From positions 38,011,022 to 38,075,021 of the forward strand of contig NW_022098036.1 of the NCBI RefSeq assembly GCF_002288925.2: a stretch of DNA of 64,000 nt. Reading direction: 5' to 3'. The stretch is from Delphinapterus leucas. Lineage: Eukaryota; Chordata; Mammalia; Artiodactyla; Monodontidae. The position numbers and the translations under genes are program-made. Shown piece after piece: positions 1-10,710 of the stretch (position 1 is the first letter of the stretch; the number at the start of each line of letters is the position of its first letter). The notes under the pieces were generated by a model, which saw only the letters and a list, made by a program, of their open reading frames with translations, was not told the origin of the DNA and ran no database searches.

Positions 1-145
1 ATTTTAGGGACTTGTATCTTTTTTTAAAAAATCTGTATTTTATTTTCACACTTGATTGGTAGTTTGGCTGGAGATAAGTTTCCATCAGCATTTCAAAGAC
101 ATTTCTCTTTGAACTTTCAGTGTTGCTTTTGAAGAGTTTGATTAT

Positions 146-498
146 ATAAATTTATTTATTTTTGGCTGCATTGGGTCTTCGTTGCTCTGCGTGGGCTTTC
201 TCTAGTTGTGGCAAGCAGGGGCTACTCTTCGTTGTGGTGCACAGGCTTCTCATTGCAGTGGTTTCTCTTGTTGCCGAGCATGGGCTCTAGGCGCGCAGGC
301 TTCAGTAGTTGTGGCACGTGGGCTCTAGAGCGCAGGCTCAGTAGTTGTGGCATGTGGGCTCTAGAGCGCAGGCTCAGTAGCTGTGGCACACGGGCTTAGT
401 TGCTCCACAGCATGTGAGATCTTCCCGGACCAGGGCTCTAATCCGTGTCCCCTGCATTGGCAGGTGGATTCTTAACTACTGCGCCACCAGGGAAGCCC
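146..498 (-). mobile_element. CHR SINE, long form
   Basis: From 'tttatttatttttggctgca' to 'gcgccaccagggaagccc'. Contains repeated 'cagtagttgtggcac.gggct' units, with a 36-base unit tandemly repeated around 310-385. The element reads on the minus strand. Confidence 0.9.
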
Positions 499-659
499 GA
501 AGCCCGCTGTTCAGTTTCTTGATCCTTTATTATTTTTTTATGTGATTTGAATTTTTTTCTAGGTATCTTTTGTTTATACTGGTGATGTTAAGTTTTATGA
601 AAATGCATATCGTATCAGGCATTGAGAGAATTCTTTTTCTCCGTAATCCATTATTTCTC

Positions 660-860
660 AGTAGAGGGCACTGTGGGCATTTAGGTAGTACCATTTTTGT
701 GTTTGACTGTATTGTGCTTATGGGGCTTTGAGCACCCTGGCTCCCAGCACTAAATGCCAGAATAACCCACTAGTTTTGGGGACAACTAAAAATGTCCCCA
801 GACATTTCCAAACACCCCCTTGGGAGAGGCAGTACTAATCTTTTGAGAAGGGTTATTGTA
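660..860. repeat. Old DNA-transposon-like fragment
   Basis: The stretch with 'aaaaatgtccccagacatttc' and 'cacccccttgggagagg' resembles old hAT-type (MER) repeats ending in 'gttgagaaccctg'. Family not assigned; identification is by eye. Confidence 0.4.
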
Positions 861-1194
861 GTCCCGAGTCCTTAGGGCACTTTTTTGTTCAGTTGATGAT
901 GGACCTACTGATTTAAAATTTTTCTTCTGTTTCCTGATTTTCTCTTTTTGGTCTGTTTTCTGAGATACTTTCTTCAACTATATTTTTCAATCCTGTTATC
1001 TTGAATTTGTAAATGTATTTTCTTATTTGAATTTTTAAAAAGAATGGTATTGTTTTTATTTAATATATATATTTGTTGTTGAAGTTTTCTTTCCCTTAAT
1101 TGTCAGTTTTCTCTGAATTTCTTGTTTTTCTTTTGCTTCCCTTTCTTACCTCATGCTGTCCTAACATATTGGTGACCACTGACTGTCTGTATTT
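861..1194. other. AT-rich intronic sequence, no feature
   Basis: T-rich on the + strand with short runs such as 'taatatatatatttg'. No coding exon, RNA or clear repeat is recognised. Confidence 0.5.
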
Positions 1195-1209
1195 AAAAGT
1201 AAAGTACTG

Positions 1210-1429
1210 GGGCTTCCCTGCTGGCGCAGTGGTTGAGAGTCCACCTGCCGATGCAGAGGACACGGGTTCGTGCCGTGGTCTGGGAAGATCCCACATGCCG
1301 CGGAGCAGCTGGGCCCGTGAGCCATGGCCGCTGAGCCTGTGCGTCCGGAGCCTGTGCTCTGCAACGGGAGAGGCCACAACAGTGTGAGGCCCGCATACCG
1401 CAAAAAAAAAAAAAAAAGAAGAAAGAAAA
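1210..1429 (+). mobile_element. CHR SINE, short cetacean form
   Basis: Head 'ggcttccctgctggcgcagtg', B-box-like 'gggttcgtgcc', tail 'gcccgcataccgc' plus A-rich run. Flanked by aaaagtaaagtactg at 1195-1209 and 1430-1444, an exact 15-base target-site duplication. Confidence 0.95.
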
Positions 1430-1444
1430 AAAAGTAAAGTACTG

Positions 1445-2266
1445 TAAGGCTGGATGGTAGCTGTGACCCTTTTTGCCGCTTTTCTTAAAACTCATTTTCA
1501 TTCCATTTTTTCCAGAATGGCCTTCTTCCTAATATTAGTTTTTAAAAGTCATTGACTGGAATTTTAATCTTTAGCCTTTCCACAGGCTTGTTTTCTTAAA
1601 TCTTTAACTGTTTGTAATTGGTTCTCTCAGTTATTATTCCCTGAGTTCTTGTATAGACTTCTTTCAGTCTCAAATGTCCATCATTGTCATTTTTTCAAAT
1701 TATATCTATATAGAAATAATTTACTATTCTTGTGTTGCATTTTGTTTAGAGGCTACCTGCAGGATAATATTCTGTCTCTGCTGAACTTTTTGGACTGTAG
1801 TTTTCTTCAAGTCTTGTTAGTTCTTTCCAGAATTTCTTATTTCTTATGTCTTCCATTTGTAGTCACTTTCTCCCTAGATTCTTATTTCCAGTTTACCAGC
1901 CTTACATAAATTTTAGCTCCTTGACTTTTCTTTAGTTATTCCTGTAGCCATACTGTATCTTTCTGGTTTGTAGTGTCCTTTAGTTCTGTGCTGTTGTTTT
2001 CACTGTTTCTGGTGTCCTTAAATACTAGTTTTTGTAAACCAGGTTCAGTTTTTTTTTTGAAGTCCCCTTCTCTAAGCCAATGGTATGTCAGACCTTTAGC
2101 TTCTGTTGTGCTGTCTGGTATAAACAAATATATGGCATCTGGTATAAATTTCTTTTTATTTAAATTCAGTCTCTAAAGAAAAAAGTTTTTTTTCTTTTAA
2201 AAGTAACAGTATGTCATTTATACTGCCCTTTAATACATATTAAAATAACTGACTTTACCCCCCAGT
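1445..2266. other. AT-rich intronic sequence, possibly old L1
   Basis: Pyrimidine-rich on the + strand, in the style of antisense L1 5' regions, but no diagnostic motif is recognised. No coding exon or RNA gene is seen. Confidence 0.35.
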
Positions 2267-2450
2267 TTTTTTTTTTAATTTATTTGGTTGTGCCACGTCT
2301 TAGTTGTGGCTCACCAGCTCCTTGGTTGTGGCATGTGAACTCTTAGTTGTGGCATGCATGTGGGATCTAGTTCCCTGACCAGGGATTGAACCCCGGGCCC
2401 CCTGCATTGGGAGCTCAGAGACTTAACCATTGTGCCACCAGGGAAGTCCC
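2267..2450 (-). mobile_element. CHR-type SINE
   Basis: Runs from a T run and 'aatttatttggttgtgccac' to 'gtgccaccagggaagtccc'. It contains 'agttccctgaccagggattg', typical of the CHR-2-like subfamily. Confidence 0.88.
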
Positions 2451-2470
2451 TTCCCCCCACCCCCACCCCA

Positions 2471-3212
2471 GTTTTTTATTGTGGTAAAATACACAACAAA
2501 ATTTACCATCTTAATTTTTTTTTTTTTAATTGTGGTATGCGGGCCTCTCACTGTTGTGGCCTCTCCCGTTGCAGAGCACAGGTTCTGGACGCGCAGGCTC
2601 AGCGGCCATGGCTCACGGGCCCAGCCGCTCTGCGGCATGTGGGATCTTCCCGGACCGGGGCACGAACCCGTGTCTCCTGCATCAGCAGGTGGACTGTCAA
2701 CCACTGCACCACCAGGGAAGCCCCATCTTAATTATTTTTAAGTATACACTTTAGTGGTATTAAGTACATTCATATTGTGCAACCATCACCACAGTCCATC
2801 TCCAAAACTCTTTTCATGCTATAAAACTGAAATTCTATACATATTAAACAATAACTATCCCCTGTCCCATTAGTCCCTGGTAAGCATCGTTCTACTTTAT
2901 GTCTCTGTGAATTTGATTACTCTGGGTACCTCATGTAAGTGAAATAATTCAGTATTTGTCTTTTTGCGACTGGTTTATTTTATTTACCATTATGTCCTCA
3001 AAGTTCATCCATGTTGCAGCGTGTGTCAAAATTTCCTCCCTTTTTAAGGGTGAATAATATTCCATTATATGCATTACCACAGTTTGCTTACCCGTTTGTC
3101 AGCTGATGGACAGTTGGGTTGCTTCCACTTTTTAGCTATTGTGAATAATCCTGCTAAAACATGGGTGTACAGATACCTCTTCAAGACTCTGCTTTCACTT
3201 CTATTGATATAA
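2471..3212 (-). mobile_element. Old L1 3' end, antisense, with a nested SINE
   Basis: Reads 'attgtggtaaaatacacaac', then a SINE, then 'aagtatacactttagtgg' through 'gtgaataatattccattat' and 'attgtgaataatcctgc': the 3' UTR and ORF2 C-terminal coding part of a mammalian L1 on the minus strand. No reading frame is intact. Confidence 0.85.
2517..2722 (-). mobile_element. CHR SINE, short form, nested in L1
   Basis: Poly(T), 'ggtatgcgggcctctcactg' to 'caccaccagggaagcc'. An 11-base duplication, ccatcttaatt, at 2506-2516 and 2723-2733 lies within L1 sequence that resumes on the right. Confidence 0.92.
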
Positions 3213-3234
3213 GATCAATTTTTTACTTGTTAAT

Positions 3235-3247
3235 AAAATTGATATAT
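3235..3247. repeat. Target-site duplication, left, of the HS2ST1 retrocopy
   Basis: Thirteen bases, aaaattgatatat, repeated exactly at 6545-6557. The cleavage context (taat/aaaa) resembles the L1 endonuclease preference TTTT/AA read on the other strand. Confidence 0.9.
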
Positions 3248-5936
3248 CCAGGGGCCAAGGGCGGTGCAGCTGCAGCCGAAGCGCTGGTGGAGGAGAGCAG
3301 AGCGCGGCCGTGAGCAAAGGAGGGAGGGAGGGAGGGAAGGAAGGAAGAGAGGGCGGCGGGCAGGCAGGCGGGCGCGGGGGTCGGGGACTGAGGCGGTAGA
3401 GGGAGGCGAGAGCCGGGCAGCCGCTTTGCGCTGTGTTTGCTGCGCGGGCTTTTGTGGGGGTGGCCGTGGCGTAGGCCTCCTCGACCGAGGAGAAGCAGTA
3501 CTGGCGGTGTAGGTGCTGGCGCCTGGGGGCGGGGGACTGGGGAGGCGAGAAGGGGGGTCGCTGCGGTGGTCCTCTTGCTCTCGCGCTCTCCTTGCCTTTC
3601 ACCTGGCTCGGTGGGCTCCTCCCGGCATCTCGCTTGCCTCTTGGGCCCCTATCCCCGCCCCCTGCGGTATGTCTTGATTGCCAGCAGCAGGTTTCCCGGG
3701 GCTCCTCAAGATGATGCCGTCCAGGTTGCAGCTGCTGATGATGGTGGCCTTTGCAGTGGCAATGCTTTTCTTGGAGAACCAGATCCAGAAACTGGAGGAG
3801 TCCCAGTTGAAGCTAGAAAGGGCTATTGCAAGACATGAAGTTCGAGAGATTGAGCAGCAACATACGATGGATAGCCCTTGGCAAGATGCAGCTTTAGATG
3901 AAGAAGAGGACATGGTGGTCATTTATAACAGAGTCCCCAAAACTGCAAGCACCTCTTTTACCAATATTGCTTATGATCTATGTGTAAAGAATAAATACCA
4001 TGTTCTTCACATCAACACTACCAACAATAATCCAGTAATGTCACTGCAAGATCAGGTGTGCTTTGTAAAGAATATAACTTCCTGGAAAGAGATGAAACCA
4101 GGGTTTTATCATAGGCACCTTTCTTATTTGGATTTTGCAAAATTTGGTGTGAAGAAGAAGCCAATTTACATTAATGTCATACAGGATGCTATTGAGAGGC
4201 TAGTTTCTTACTCTTTCTGAGATTTGGAGACGGTTATAGACTGGGGTTAAGAAGACAAAAACAAGGGGACAAAAAGACCTTTGATGAATGTGTAGCTGAG
4301 GGGAGCTCAGACTGTGCTCCATAGAAGCTCTGGCTTCAAATCCCATTCTTCTGTGGTCACAGCTCAGAATTTTGGAATGTAGGAAGCAGGTGGGCTATGG
4401 ATCAAGCCAAATATAACCTAGTTAATGAATAGTTTCTGGTGGGAGTTACCGAAGAGCTTGAAGATTTTATCACGTTATTGGAGGCAGCTTCGCCCTGGTT
4501 CTTCAGGGGTGCTACAGAACGCTATCATACAGGAAAGAAATCTCACCTTAGGAAAACCACAGAGAAGAAACTCCCTACTAAACAAACCATTGCAAAACTA
4601 CAGCAGTCTGACATTTGGAAAATGGAGAATGAGTTCTATGAGTTGGCACTAGAGCAGTTCCAATTCATCAGAGCCCATGCTGTACAAAAAAAAGATGGAG
4701 ACCTCTACATCCTTGCACAGAACTTTTTCTATGAAAAGATTTACCCTAAATCGAACTGAGTACAAGGTGTGGCAGTTAGATTCTTGAACTACAACTTTGA
4801 CCGTCTTCACCTTAGTTCTCAGCTCCACAACTTGGATTGCTGATGGGTATATAAGACAGTTTGTATTAAACCGAGTTAGAATACAGACAATGATGTCAAG
4901 GAAGTAGATTCTAGCTGATATGTCAGTGGTCTAGGAAGTTTAAGTTTCAGCCTTTTTTTTTTTTCCTGGTTAAATTTTGGTGGGAGTTACAACCTCCTGT
5001 CTGGACACAACCTACACATCACCTAAAATAAACACATAGCAGGTCTAATTGAAGGCTAAATACTGAAATACAGTTTCAGAAAAAGTTCTGATACTGTTTT
5101 TGATAAAGCATTTTTTTCAACTAACCATGAATGAAGATGAATCCATTTGCTACTTCCACCTTCATCTGGAGGTTTGCATTATACACCACTACTGGATAGT
5201 GTTACTAACTGTTTGGCAGTGTGTACTTTGTTTTTGTGAATCACGTCCCATGAAATTTATTGAAATGTTTGATCAAGTTTGCTAAGAATGTTTCTGCTGT
5301 AGTTGGAACTGCCCTTATTTATGTAGGTCATTTTAATTTTCTTTAAAAGATTATTAGTGTTAAAAATCAATTTAAACCATTATTAATACTGTAAAAAGAA
5401 TCAAAGCAGTATTTCTCATTCCTGTCTCTCCAATATCTAAGATTGGGGAAACACTTCAAAGAATGTTGACATTGCCTGAAGTTTTGGTTAAGGCTTCCAC
5501 ACATGAATATCAGAAAAATAAGTTTAGTATTTGTTTCTCAATCCATTATTTGTAAAGGTATAAACTGAGGTATTGGTGAGTCCATATTATAACTCCGTTA
5601 GTGAGCTGTGGTATGGGTAGGATTTTCCTACTTCTTCTGTACTTTTACTTGTAGACTGTTTTAACTAAGGTGCTTTATAATGTATTTTAAAGCATTGTAT
5701 TTACAAAAAAAAAGGAAAATGCTGTAAATATTGCATATTTTATGTATTTGGACCAAAAGGTTATAAGTAATTAGACAAAAGTGGTTTTGCACCAGTTTTA
5801 TTATGTCAAGTAAAACCATCAGACCTACTGTTTTCGTATTTCTCATTTAACTTTACTGTTAAGATATCACTGAAATGAACTTCAATAACCTTTCAAGTTT
5901 GATATGCAGTACATTATTCATAATTGGGGGCAGTAG

Positions 5937-6176
5937 TCATAGTGGAAAGAGTACTGGATGAGGAGTCAGAAAACTTGATTTCTTGTTCTGGCTCTGCCAC
6001 TTACCAGCTGTGTGATCTTGGGCGAGTCACTTAACCTCTCTCTGCCTCAGTTTCCTCATCCTGATATGAGGATGATAGTACCTGCTGTACCTACCTCACA
6101 GGGGTGTTGTGAGGATTAAATGAGATGGCATGTGAAAGCACTTTGAAAACTAATGCGCTATATAAATGTAAGGTAT
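5937..6176 (+). repeat. MIR element inside the HS2ST1 retrocopy 3' UTR
   Basis: Contains the MIR core (cagctgtgtgatcttgggc, then ttaacctctctctgcctcag, then tttcctcat) and the 'gaggattaaatgag' tail. MIRs are older than mammalian orders, so this one was probably already in the HS2ST1 3' UTR and was copied along with it. Confidence 0.85.
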
Positions 6177-6265
6177 CGTGGAAACATCTTTAACATATAG
6201 TTTCATACCATTCTTTTTTTAACAAAGAAAAGGTCCACTTAAAAGCTGGTTGAAAAAGTTAATCT

Positions 6266-6488
6266 GTTTTTTTGTTTGTTTGTTTGTTTTTGTTTTGTTT
6301 TGTTTTTGCGGTATGCGGGCCTCTCACTGTTGTGGCCTCTCCCGTTGCGGAGCGCAGGCTCAGCAGCGGCCATGGCTCACGGGCCCAGCCACTCCACGGC
6401 ATGTGGGATCTTCCCGGACCAGGGCATGAACCCGTGTCCCCTGCATCGGCAGGCGGACTCTCAACCACTGCGCCACCAGGGAAGCCCT
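6266..6488 (-). mobile_element. CHR SINE, short cetacean form, nested in the retrocopy
   Basis: Reads poly(T), 'gcggtatgcgggcctctcac' and on to 'gccaccagggaagccc', the reverse of the tRNA-derived head. Flanking duplication gaaaaagttaatct at 6252-6265 and 6489-6503 (one extra A). It split the retrocopy 3' UTR, so it is younger than the retrocopy. Confidence 0.93.
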
Positions 6489-6544
6489 GAAAAAAGTTAA
6501 TCTTGATATAAATTTGTGTTTAATAAATATCTTCTCAGTGGAAA

Positions 6545-6557
6545 AAAATTGATATAT
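6545..6557. repeat. Target-site duplication, right, of the HS2ST1 retrocopy
   Basis: Exact copy of 3235-3247, directly after the short A run that ends the retrocopy. Confidence 0.9.
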
Positions 6558-7020
6558 TTTATAGACTCTTCATCTAGTGTGGCACTCTTTTCAAACTGAG
6601 TTCTACACATTCATTTCTTTTTACTGATCCTTCTAAAGTGTGAGCACTTTCTGTTTTAAGTTATAAGAATGCATGAAATTTTGGTATACAGTTTTACATG
6701 AAATCACATGACTGCTGATTTAAGGCAACAGTGTCCAATAATATCAGAATTTGATTTAGATACTAATTTCAACAGAAATGTGCAGGGCTAGGTACTCTCT
6801 GTAAATCTTCAACACCACCACCTCCCCCTCTGACTCAGCAGGATGTCTTTACCTCCTACTTAACAGAGAAAATAGCAAACCCATCAGATGGGGAGTTCTT
6901 TATATTCCTGCTACTAAATCTACAAATTGTACATGTAGACATATATTGTTTTTCTTGGACCACTCTTAAAATGGGAGACATTTCGTATAAGGCTTATCTC
7001 TACTGGTTGTTCATTTGTTG
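6558..7020. other. Unassigned intronic sequence
   Basis: No exon, RNA or definite repeat recognised. Resumes the sequence broken by the HS2ST1 retrocopy. Confidence 0.4.
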
Positions 7021-7330
7021 GGTGTTTATTGAGCACTCAGTAGGTGTGTTTGAGGCACTGAGGATAAAGCTATAAATAAAGTAAAACTGCCCTCGTTAAG
7101 GTTAAATTCTAGTGGGTCTAGGAAGAAAATTTTGTTTGTCAGATAGGGATAAGTGCTATAGAGGAAAGGGGATAAGTGAAAGAAAGGCTTGTCAGATGAG
7201 GATAAGTGCTATAGAGGAAAGTAAAGCAGAGAGAAGAGTGATAAGGAGTGGATCTGTGTGTAACAGATTACTATTTCAAAGGTTCCTTGGGGAAGATGTC
7301 ACTGCTGAGATTAGATACCTTTGTTTCTCC
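7021..7330 (+). repeat. L2 LINE fragment with internal duplication
   Basis: 'gtttattgagcactcagtag' and 'gaggataaagctataaataa' match the L2 3' region. A 52-base segment is duplicated: 'ggataagtgctatagaggaa' occurs at 7147-7166 and again at 7199-7218. Confidence 0.65.
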
Positions 7331-7409
7331 CTTCCTTCTTAACTGCCTTCTTTTGCAATAAACAGATATCTTTTAACGTACCATTTTAATTTCCTTGTTC
7401 TTTTACTGT

Positions 7410-7799
7410 AGTTTTTTTAAAGATTTATTTATTTTTTAAATTTTGGCTGCGTTGGGTCTTAGTTGTGGCACATGGGATCTTCGTTGAGACATGCAGGATC
7501 TTTCATTGCGGTGCGCGGGCTTCTCTCATTGTGGCGTGTGGGTTTTCTTTTCTCTAGTTGTGGCTTGCAGGTTCCAGGGCATGTGGGCTCTGTAGTTGTG
7601 GCACATGGGTTCCAGAGCATGTTGGTTCTGTGGTTTGCGGCACTTGGGCTCTAGTTGAGGTGCGCCAGCTCAGTAGTTGTGGCTCACGGGCTTAGTTGCC
7701 CCCTGGAATGTGGGATCTTGGTTCCCTGACCAGGGATCCAACCCATGTCCTCTGCATTGCAAGGCACATTCTTTACCACTGGACCACCAGGGAAGTCCC
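7410..7799 (-). mobile_element. CHR SINE, long form
   Basis: From 'agtttttttaaagatttatt' to 'ggaccaccagggaagtccc', with duplication cttttactgt at 7400-7409 and 7800-7809. The body has many 'gttgtggcacatggg' type units. Confidence 0.9.
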
Positions 7800-8978
7800 C
7801 TTTTACTGTGTTTTTGTTGTTATTTTCTTAGTCATGGTTCTGGGGGTTGTCATTACTATTTTATCTAGTTTGAATACCAATTCAATTACAATGGTATATA
7901 AAAACTTTTTTCCTATAAAGCTCCATTCCCTTCCCCCTCCTTTGTGTTGTTATCCTGCAAGTTACATCTTTATCCATTGTATACTTATCAACCATCTTTC
8001 TAATTATTGCTTGATGTTTTTGTGTTTTAAATAAGATAGGAGGAAAAAAAGAGAAAAACAAATACATGTATACTGTTTTTAATAGTTACCTATGAAGTTA
8101 CTTGTACTGGTGCTCTGTATTTTTCATATGGATTTGAATTACTGTTTAGTGTTATTTCATTTCAGCTGAAGTGCTCCTCTTAGTATTTCTTTTAGGGCAA
8201 GTCTACTAGTAACAGCTTACTCAGTTTTGTTGATCAGGAATGTCTCCTGCAATTCTGAAGGATAGTCTTGTTGGATATGGAATTACTGGTTGACAGTCTT
8301 TTTTTTCCACACCACTTTGAGCATATCATCCCATTGCCTCCATGGTTTCAGATGAGAAATCAGCTGTTGATCTTGAAAGGATCCTTTATTTTTGATGAGT
8401 CGCTTTTTTCTCTTTTTCGTAGCTTTCAACAGTTAATGTGTGTCGGTGTGGGATGCCTTTGAGTTTATCCTCCTGAAGTTTTTTGAGCCTCTTGGATGTG
8501 TAGATTAATGTGTTTTTCAAATTTAGGAAATTTTTGGCCTTAATTTCTTCAAATATTCTATCCTTTTCTCTGTCTCCTCTTCATTATGTGTATGTTGGTG
8601 TGCTTAATGGTGTCCCACAGATTTCTGAGTCTCTGATCATTTATTTTTTTTCATTCTTTATTCTTCCTGAGACTGGCTGATCTCAGTTGACTTATTTTCA
8701 AGTTTGCTGATTCTTTCTTCTGCCTGTTCATATCTACTATTGAGCCCCTCTATTGAATTTTTTATTTTATTACTATATTATTCAAATCTATAATTTCTAT
8801 TTGATCTTTTTTAGAAAATAATTTTTGTCTCTTGAGATTGTCAATTTGGGTGAGACATTGCTCTCATATCCTGCTTTAGTTGTTTTAACAAACTTAAATT
8901 AACCGATTTAAAGTCTTGGTCTAGTAAGTTCAATATCTGGGCTTCCTCAGGGATATTGCCGCATGAGCCCACCACCTT

Positions 8979-8988
8979 NNNNNNNNNN
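8979..8988. other. Assembly gap (10 N)
   Basis: Ten undetermined bases directly before a TG dinucleotide run. A 10-N run is probably a placeholder, so true repeat length is unknown. Confidence 0.98.

Positions 8989-9037
<49 letters not shown>
8989..9037. repeat. (TG)n microsatellite
   Basis: About 24 perfect TG units adjoining the gap. Confidence 0.97.
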
Positions 9038-9039
<2 letters not shown>

Positions 9040-10544
9040 AGACTGTACTTTCTCTTTCTTTGCATGCTTTTAATTTTTTGCCAACTGGACATTTTTAAAT
9101 AATGTAGCAACTGTACAAATCAGATTTTCTCCTCTCCCCAAGATTGATTATCTTTATTTATTTATGTGACTTTTTTGGTACTAATACTGTAAACTCTGTT
9201 TTTCTGTTGTTTTATGTGGTCACTAAAGTCTCTGCTCAGTTAGCTTAGTGGTTAAAGTAATGAGTAGACATAGGTTTCCTTGGATGCCTGAAACATGTAA
9301 ATCTTCCAGTCTTTGCTAAGGGGCTCTATGTGTATGTTGAGACATGCCTTCAACACTCAGCTAGGCAATTTACAACTCTGTCTTAGCTTTCTTTTCTTGC
9401 TTGTGCAGAGCCTAAAGGTTAGCCAGAGGTGAGAGTTTAGGGCTTTCTCAGGTCTTTCCTGAGAATGTACACAGGTTATGTGTGAGTGTGGATTCCCAGG
9501 AATATATTGGAGCTTTCCAAAGCCCCCATGGACATCTCATCGCCCAGCTTTTCTTTTTAATTATGCTTTTGTTTGCCCCAAATATTGTCCATAATCTCAG
9601 GCAGCTGCAGTGTTTGACAGTTGCTTCTGACTGTTTTTGACCAGAAAGAAGGCTGTTTGCTCTGGATGAGTTCAGAGTCAGGCCACATAAAGACAACTTT
9701 GGTAGTAGTAGAGTCTTCCAAGGAACTACCAGACATGTCAAATAATGACAGTTCTCTGGGAGTGGGACTTTTAAGAAGATCCAATCCTGTTCTGCTCCCC
9801 CGCCCAGTGGCTGTTGACATTCACTATGACTGCAGGCTGTTGGTTTTCACAGAAGTAGGAAGGGGTAGAATGGAAATAGGGTAAATTAAACACCACAAAG
9901 CTTGCTGTTGTTACCAAGATTCAGCCATTATTTGGTGAATAAACATTCCCCAGATTGCTTCAATTCTTTGTAATTTTCAGAGTTCTGAAAAAGTTGATTC
10001 TCCCAGCTTTTGCCAGTGTTCTCACTGATTTTATGAAGGAGAGAATTTCAGAGGTCTTTACTTGGTAATTCTTGCCGATGAGAATAACAGTTGCACTTAA
10101 TAAGGATGTGTGGATTCCTTCTCCAAGCTCAGAGGGCTCAAGGAGACTGGGGATTGAGAATTTTCAGGTTAATCAACCCATCTCTCCATCCCATTTTTTC
10201 AGGGTTCCAATGTGTTCTCTTCTATGCAGGCCTTAACCTTGGCATAGCAGACTTATCTAGATTGAGACTTTAACTTTCTTTGGAGCCCTGCCACTCTTAC
10301 AATTAAGTCTTGGCCCTTAGCCTTTTGTGGCCTCCTGCTTTTAAAGATTTTATGCTACCAAAGAAACTTCTGGCTTTTTCACATTTAGTTTTTAATTCCC
10401 TATCACTCATTTTAAACTCTTGTTATATTTTTCCGAAGAGTCAGTTGCTTTTAAAGCAACAGCAACCCAGTTTCATGGTCTTTATAATTACTGTTTTCCT
10501 TATATTTCTCAAATATCTGATACACTGCATCTTTAAAGTTCAGG

Positions 10545-10710
10545 GTTCGGCAAACTATGGCTTGCTGGCCAAACCCACTCTTGTGTCTGCCTGTTTTTGT
10601 CATGCCCTATTTTTAAAGAGTTGTAAAACAAAAACATCAAAGCAGAATATGAAATACTATCTGGTCCTGTAAAAAAAAAAAAAAAAAGTTTGCCAACATC
10701 TGCATTCTCT
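10545..10710. repeat. hAT-type DNA transposon remnant
   Basis: Ends are inverted: 'cagggttcggcaaactatgg' at left and 'aaaaagtttgccaacatctg' at right. The core 'ctggtcctgtaaa' fits the familiar 'tcggcaaactatggcc' MER family of non-autonomous hAT elements. Confidence 0.6.

Larger units (their letters stand above)
3248..6544 (+). pseudogene. HS2ST1P: Processed pseudogene of heparan sulfate 2-O-sulfotransferase 1
   Basis: HS2ST1 is a Golgi type II membrane enzyme that transfers sulfate from PAPS to C2 of iduronate in heparan sulfate; it is normally 356 residues over several exons. Here the whole mRNA is intronless: GC-rich 5' UTR (3248-3695), broken coding region (3696-4759), long 3' UTR, AATAAA at 6522-6527 and a short A run at 6542-6548. 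A 13-bp direct repeat, aaaattgatatat, flanks it at 3235-3247 and 6545-6557: the mark of L1-mediated retrotransposition. Lesions: the initiator codon reads CCG (3696-3698), a small deletion near 4213 shifts frame, and TAG codons occur at 4322-4324 and 4430-4432. The PAPS-loop RVPKTASTSF and the catalytic-region histidines (FYHRH) survive, but an Arg in the 3'-phosphate loop reads Gln (VIQD). The C-terminal 106-codon frame (4439-4759) is intact. A MIR and a CHR SINE lie in its 3' UTR. It lies in the same direction as STRN3. Confidence 0.95.
7810..10540 (-). mobile_element. Old L1-type element, HAL1-like, antisense
   Basis: Reverse-strand reading matches L1 ORF1 C-terminal and coiled-coil regions ('tgagaaatcagctgttgatc', 'cccacagatttctgagtct', 'cttaatttcttcaaatattc'), followed by a long region resembling an L1/HAL1 5' part. 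No ORF2 sequence is recognised in it, which favours HAL1 (half-L1). Heavily mutated; broken by a 10-N gap and a TG repeat. The right edge is uncertain. Confidence 0.6.

Noticed and set aside
2430..2741. Overlapping frames of about 100 codons in three frames
   Set aside because: Translations of CHR SINEs; the same 'protein' recurs at every SINE copy (for example 6272, 19993, 24331, 26107).
3201..3602. 133-codon minus-strand frame, Pro/Ser-rich
   Set aside because: Shadow of the GC-rich 5' UTR of the retrocopy; no recognisable protein and no stop pressure in such composition.
3678..4220. 180-codon frame resembling an intact N-terminal half of HS2ST1
   Set aside because: Intronless, flanked by target duplications, normal start codon lost and frame broken at about 4213; it is part of a processed pseudogene.
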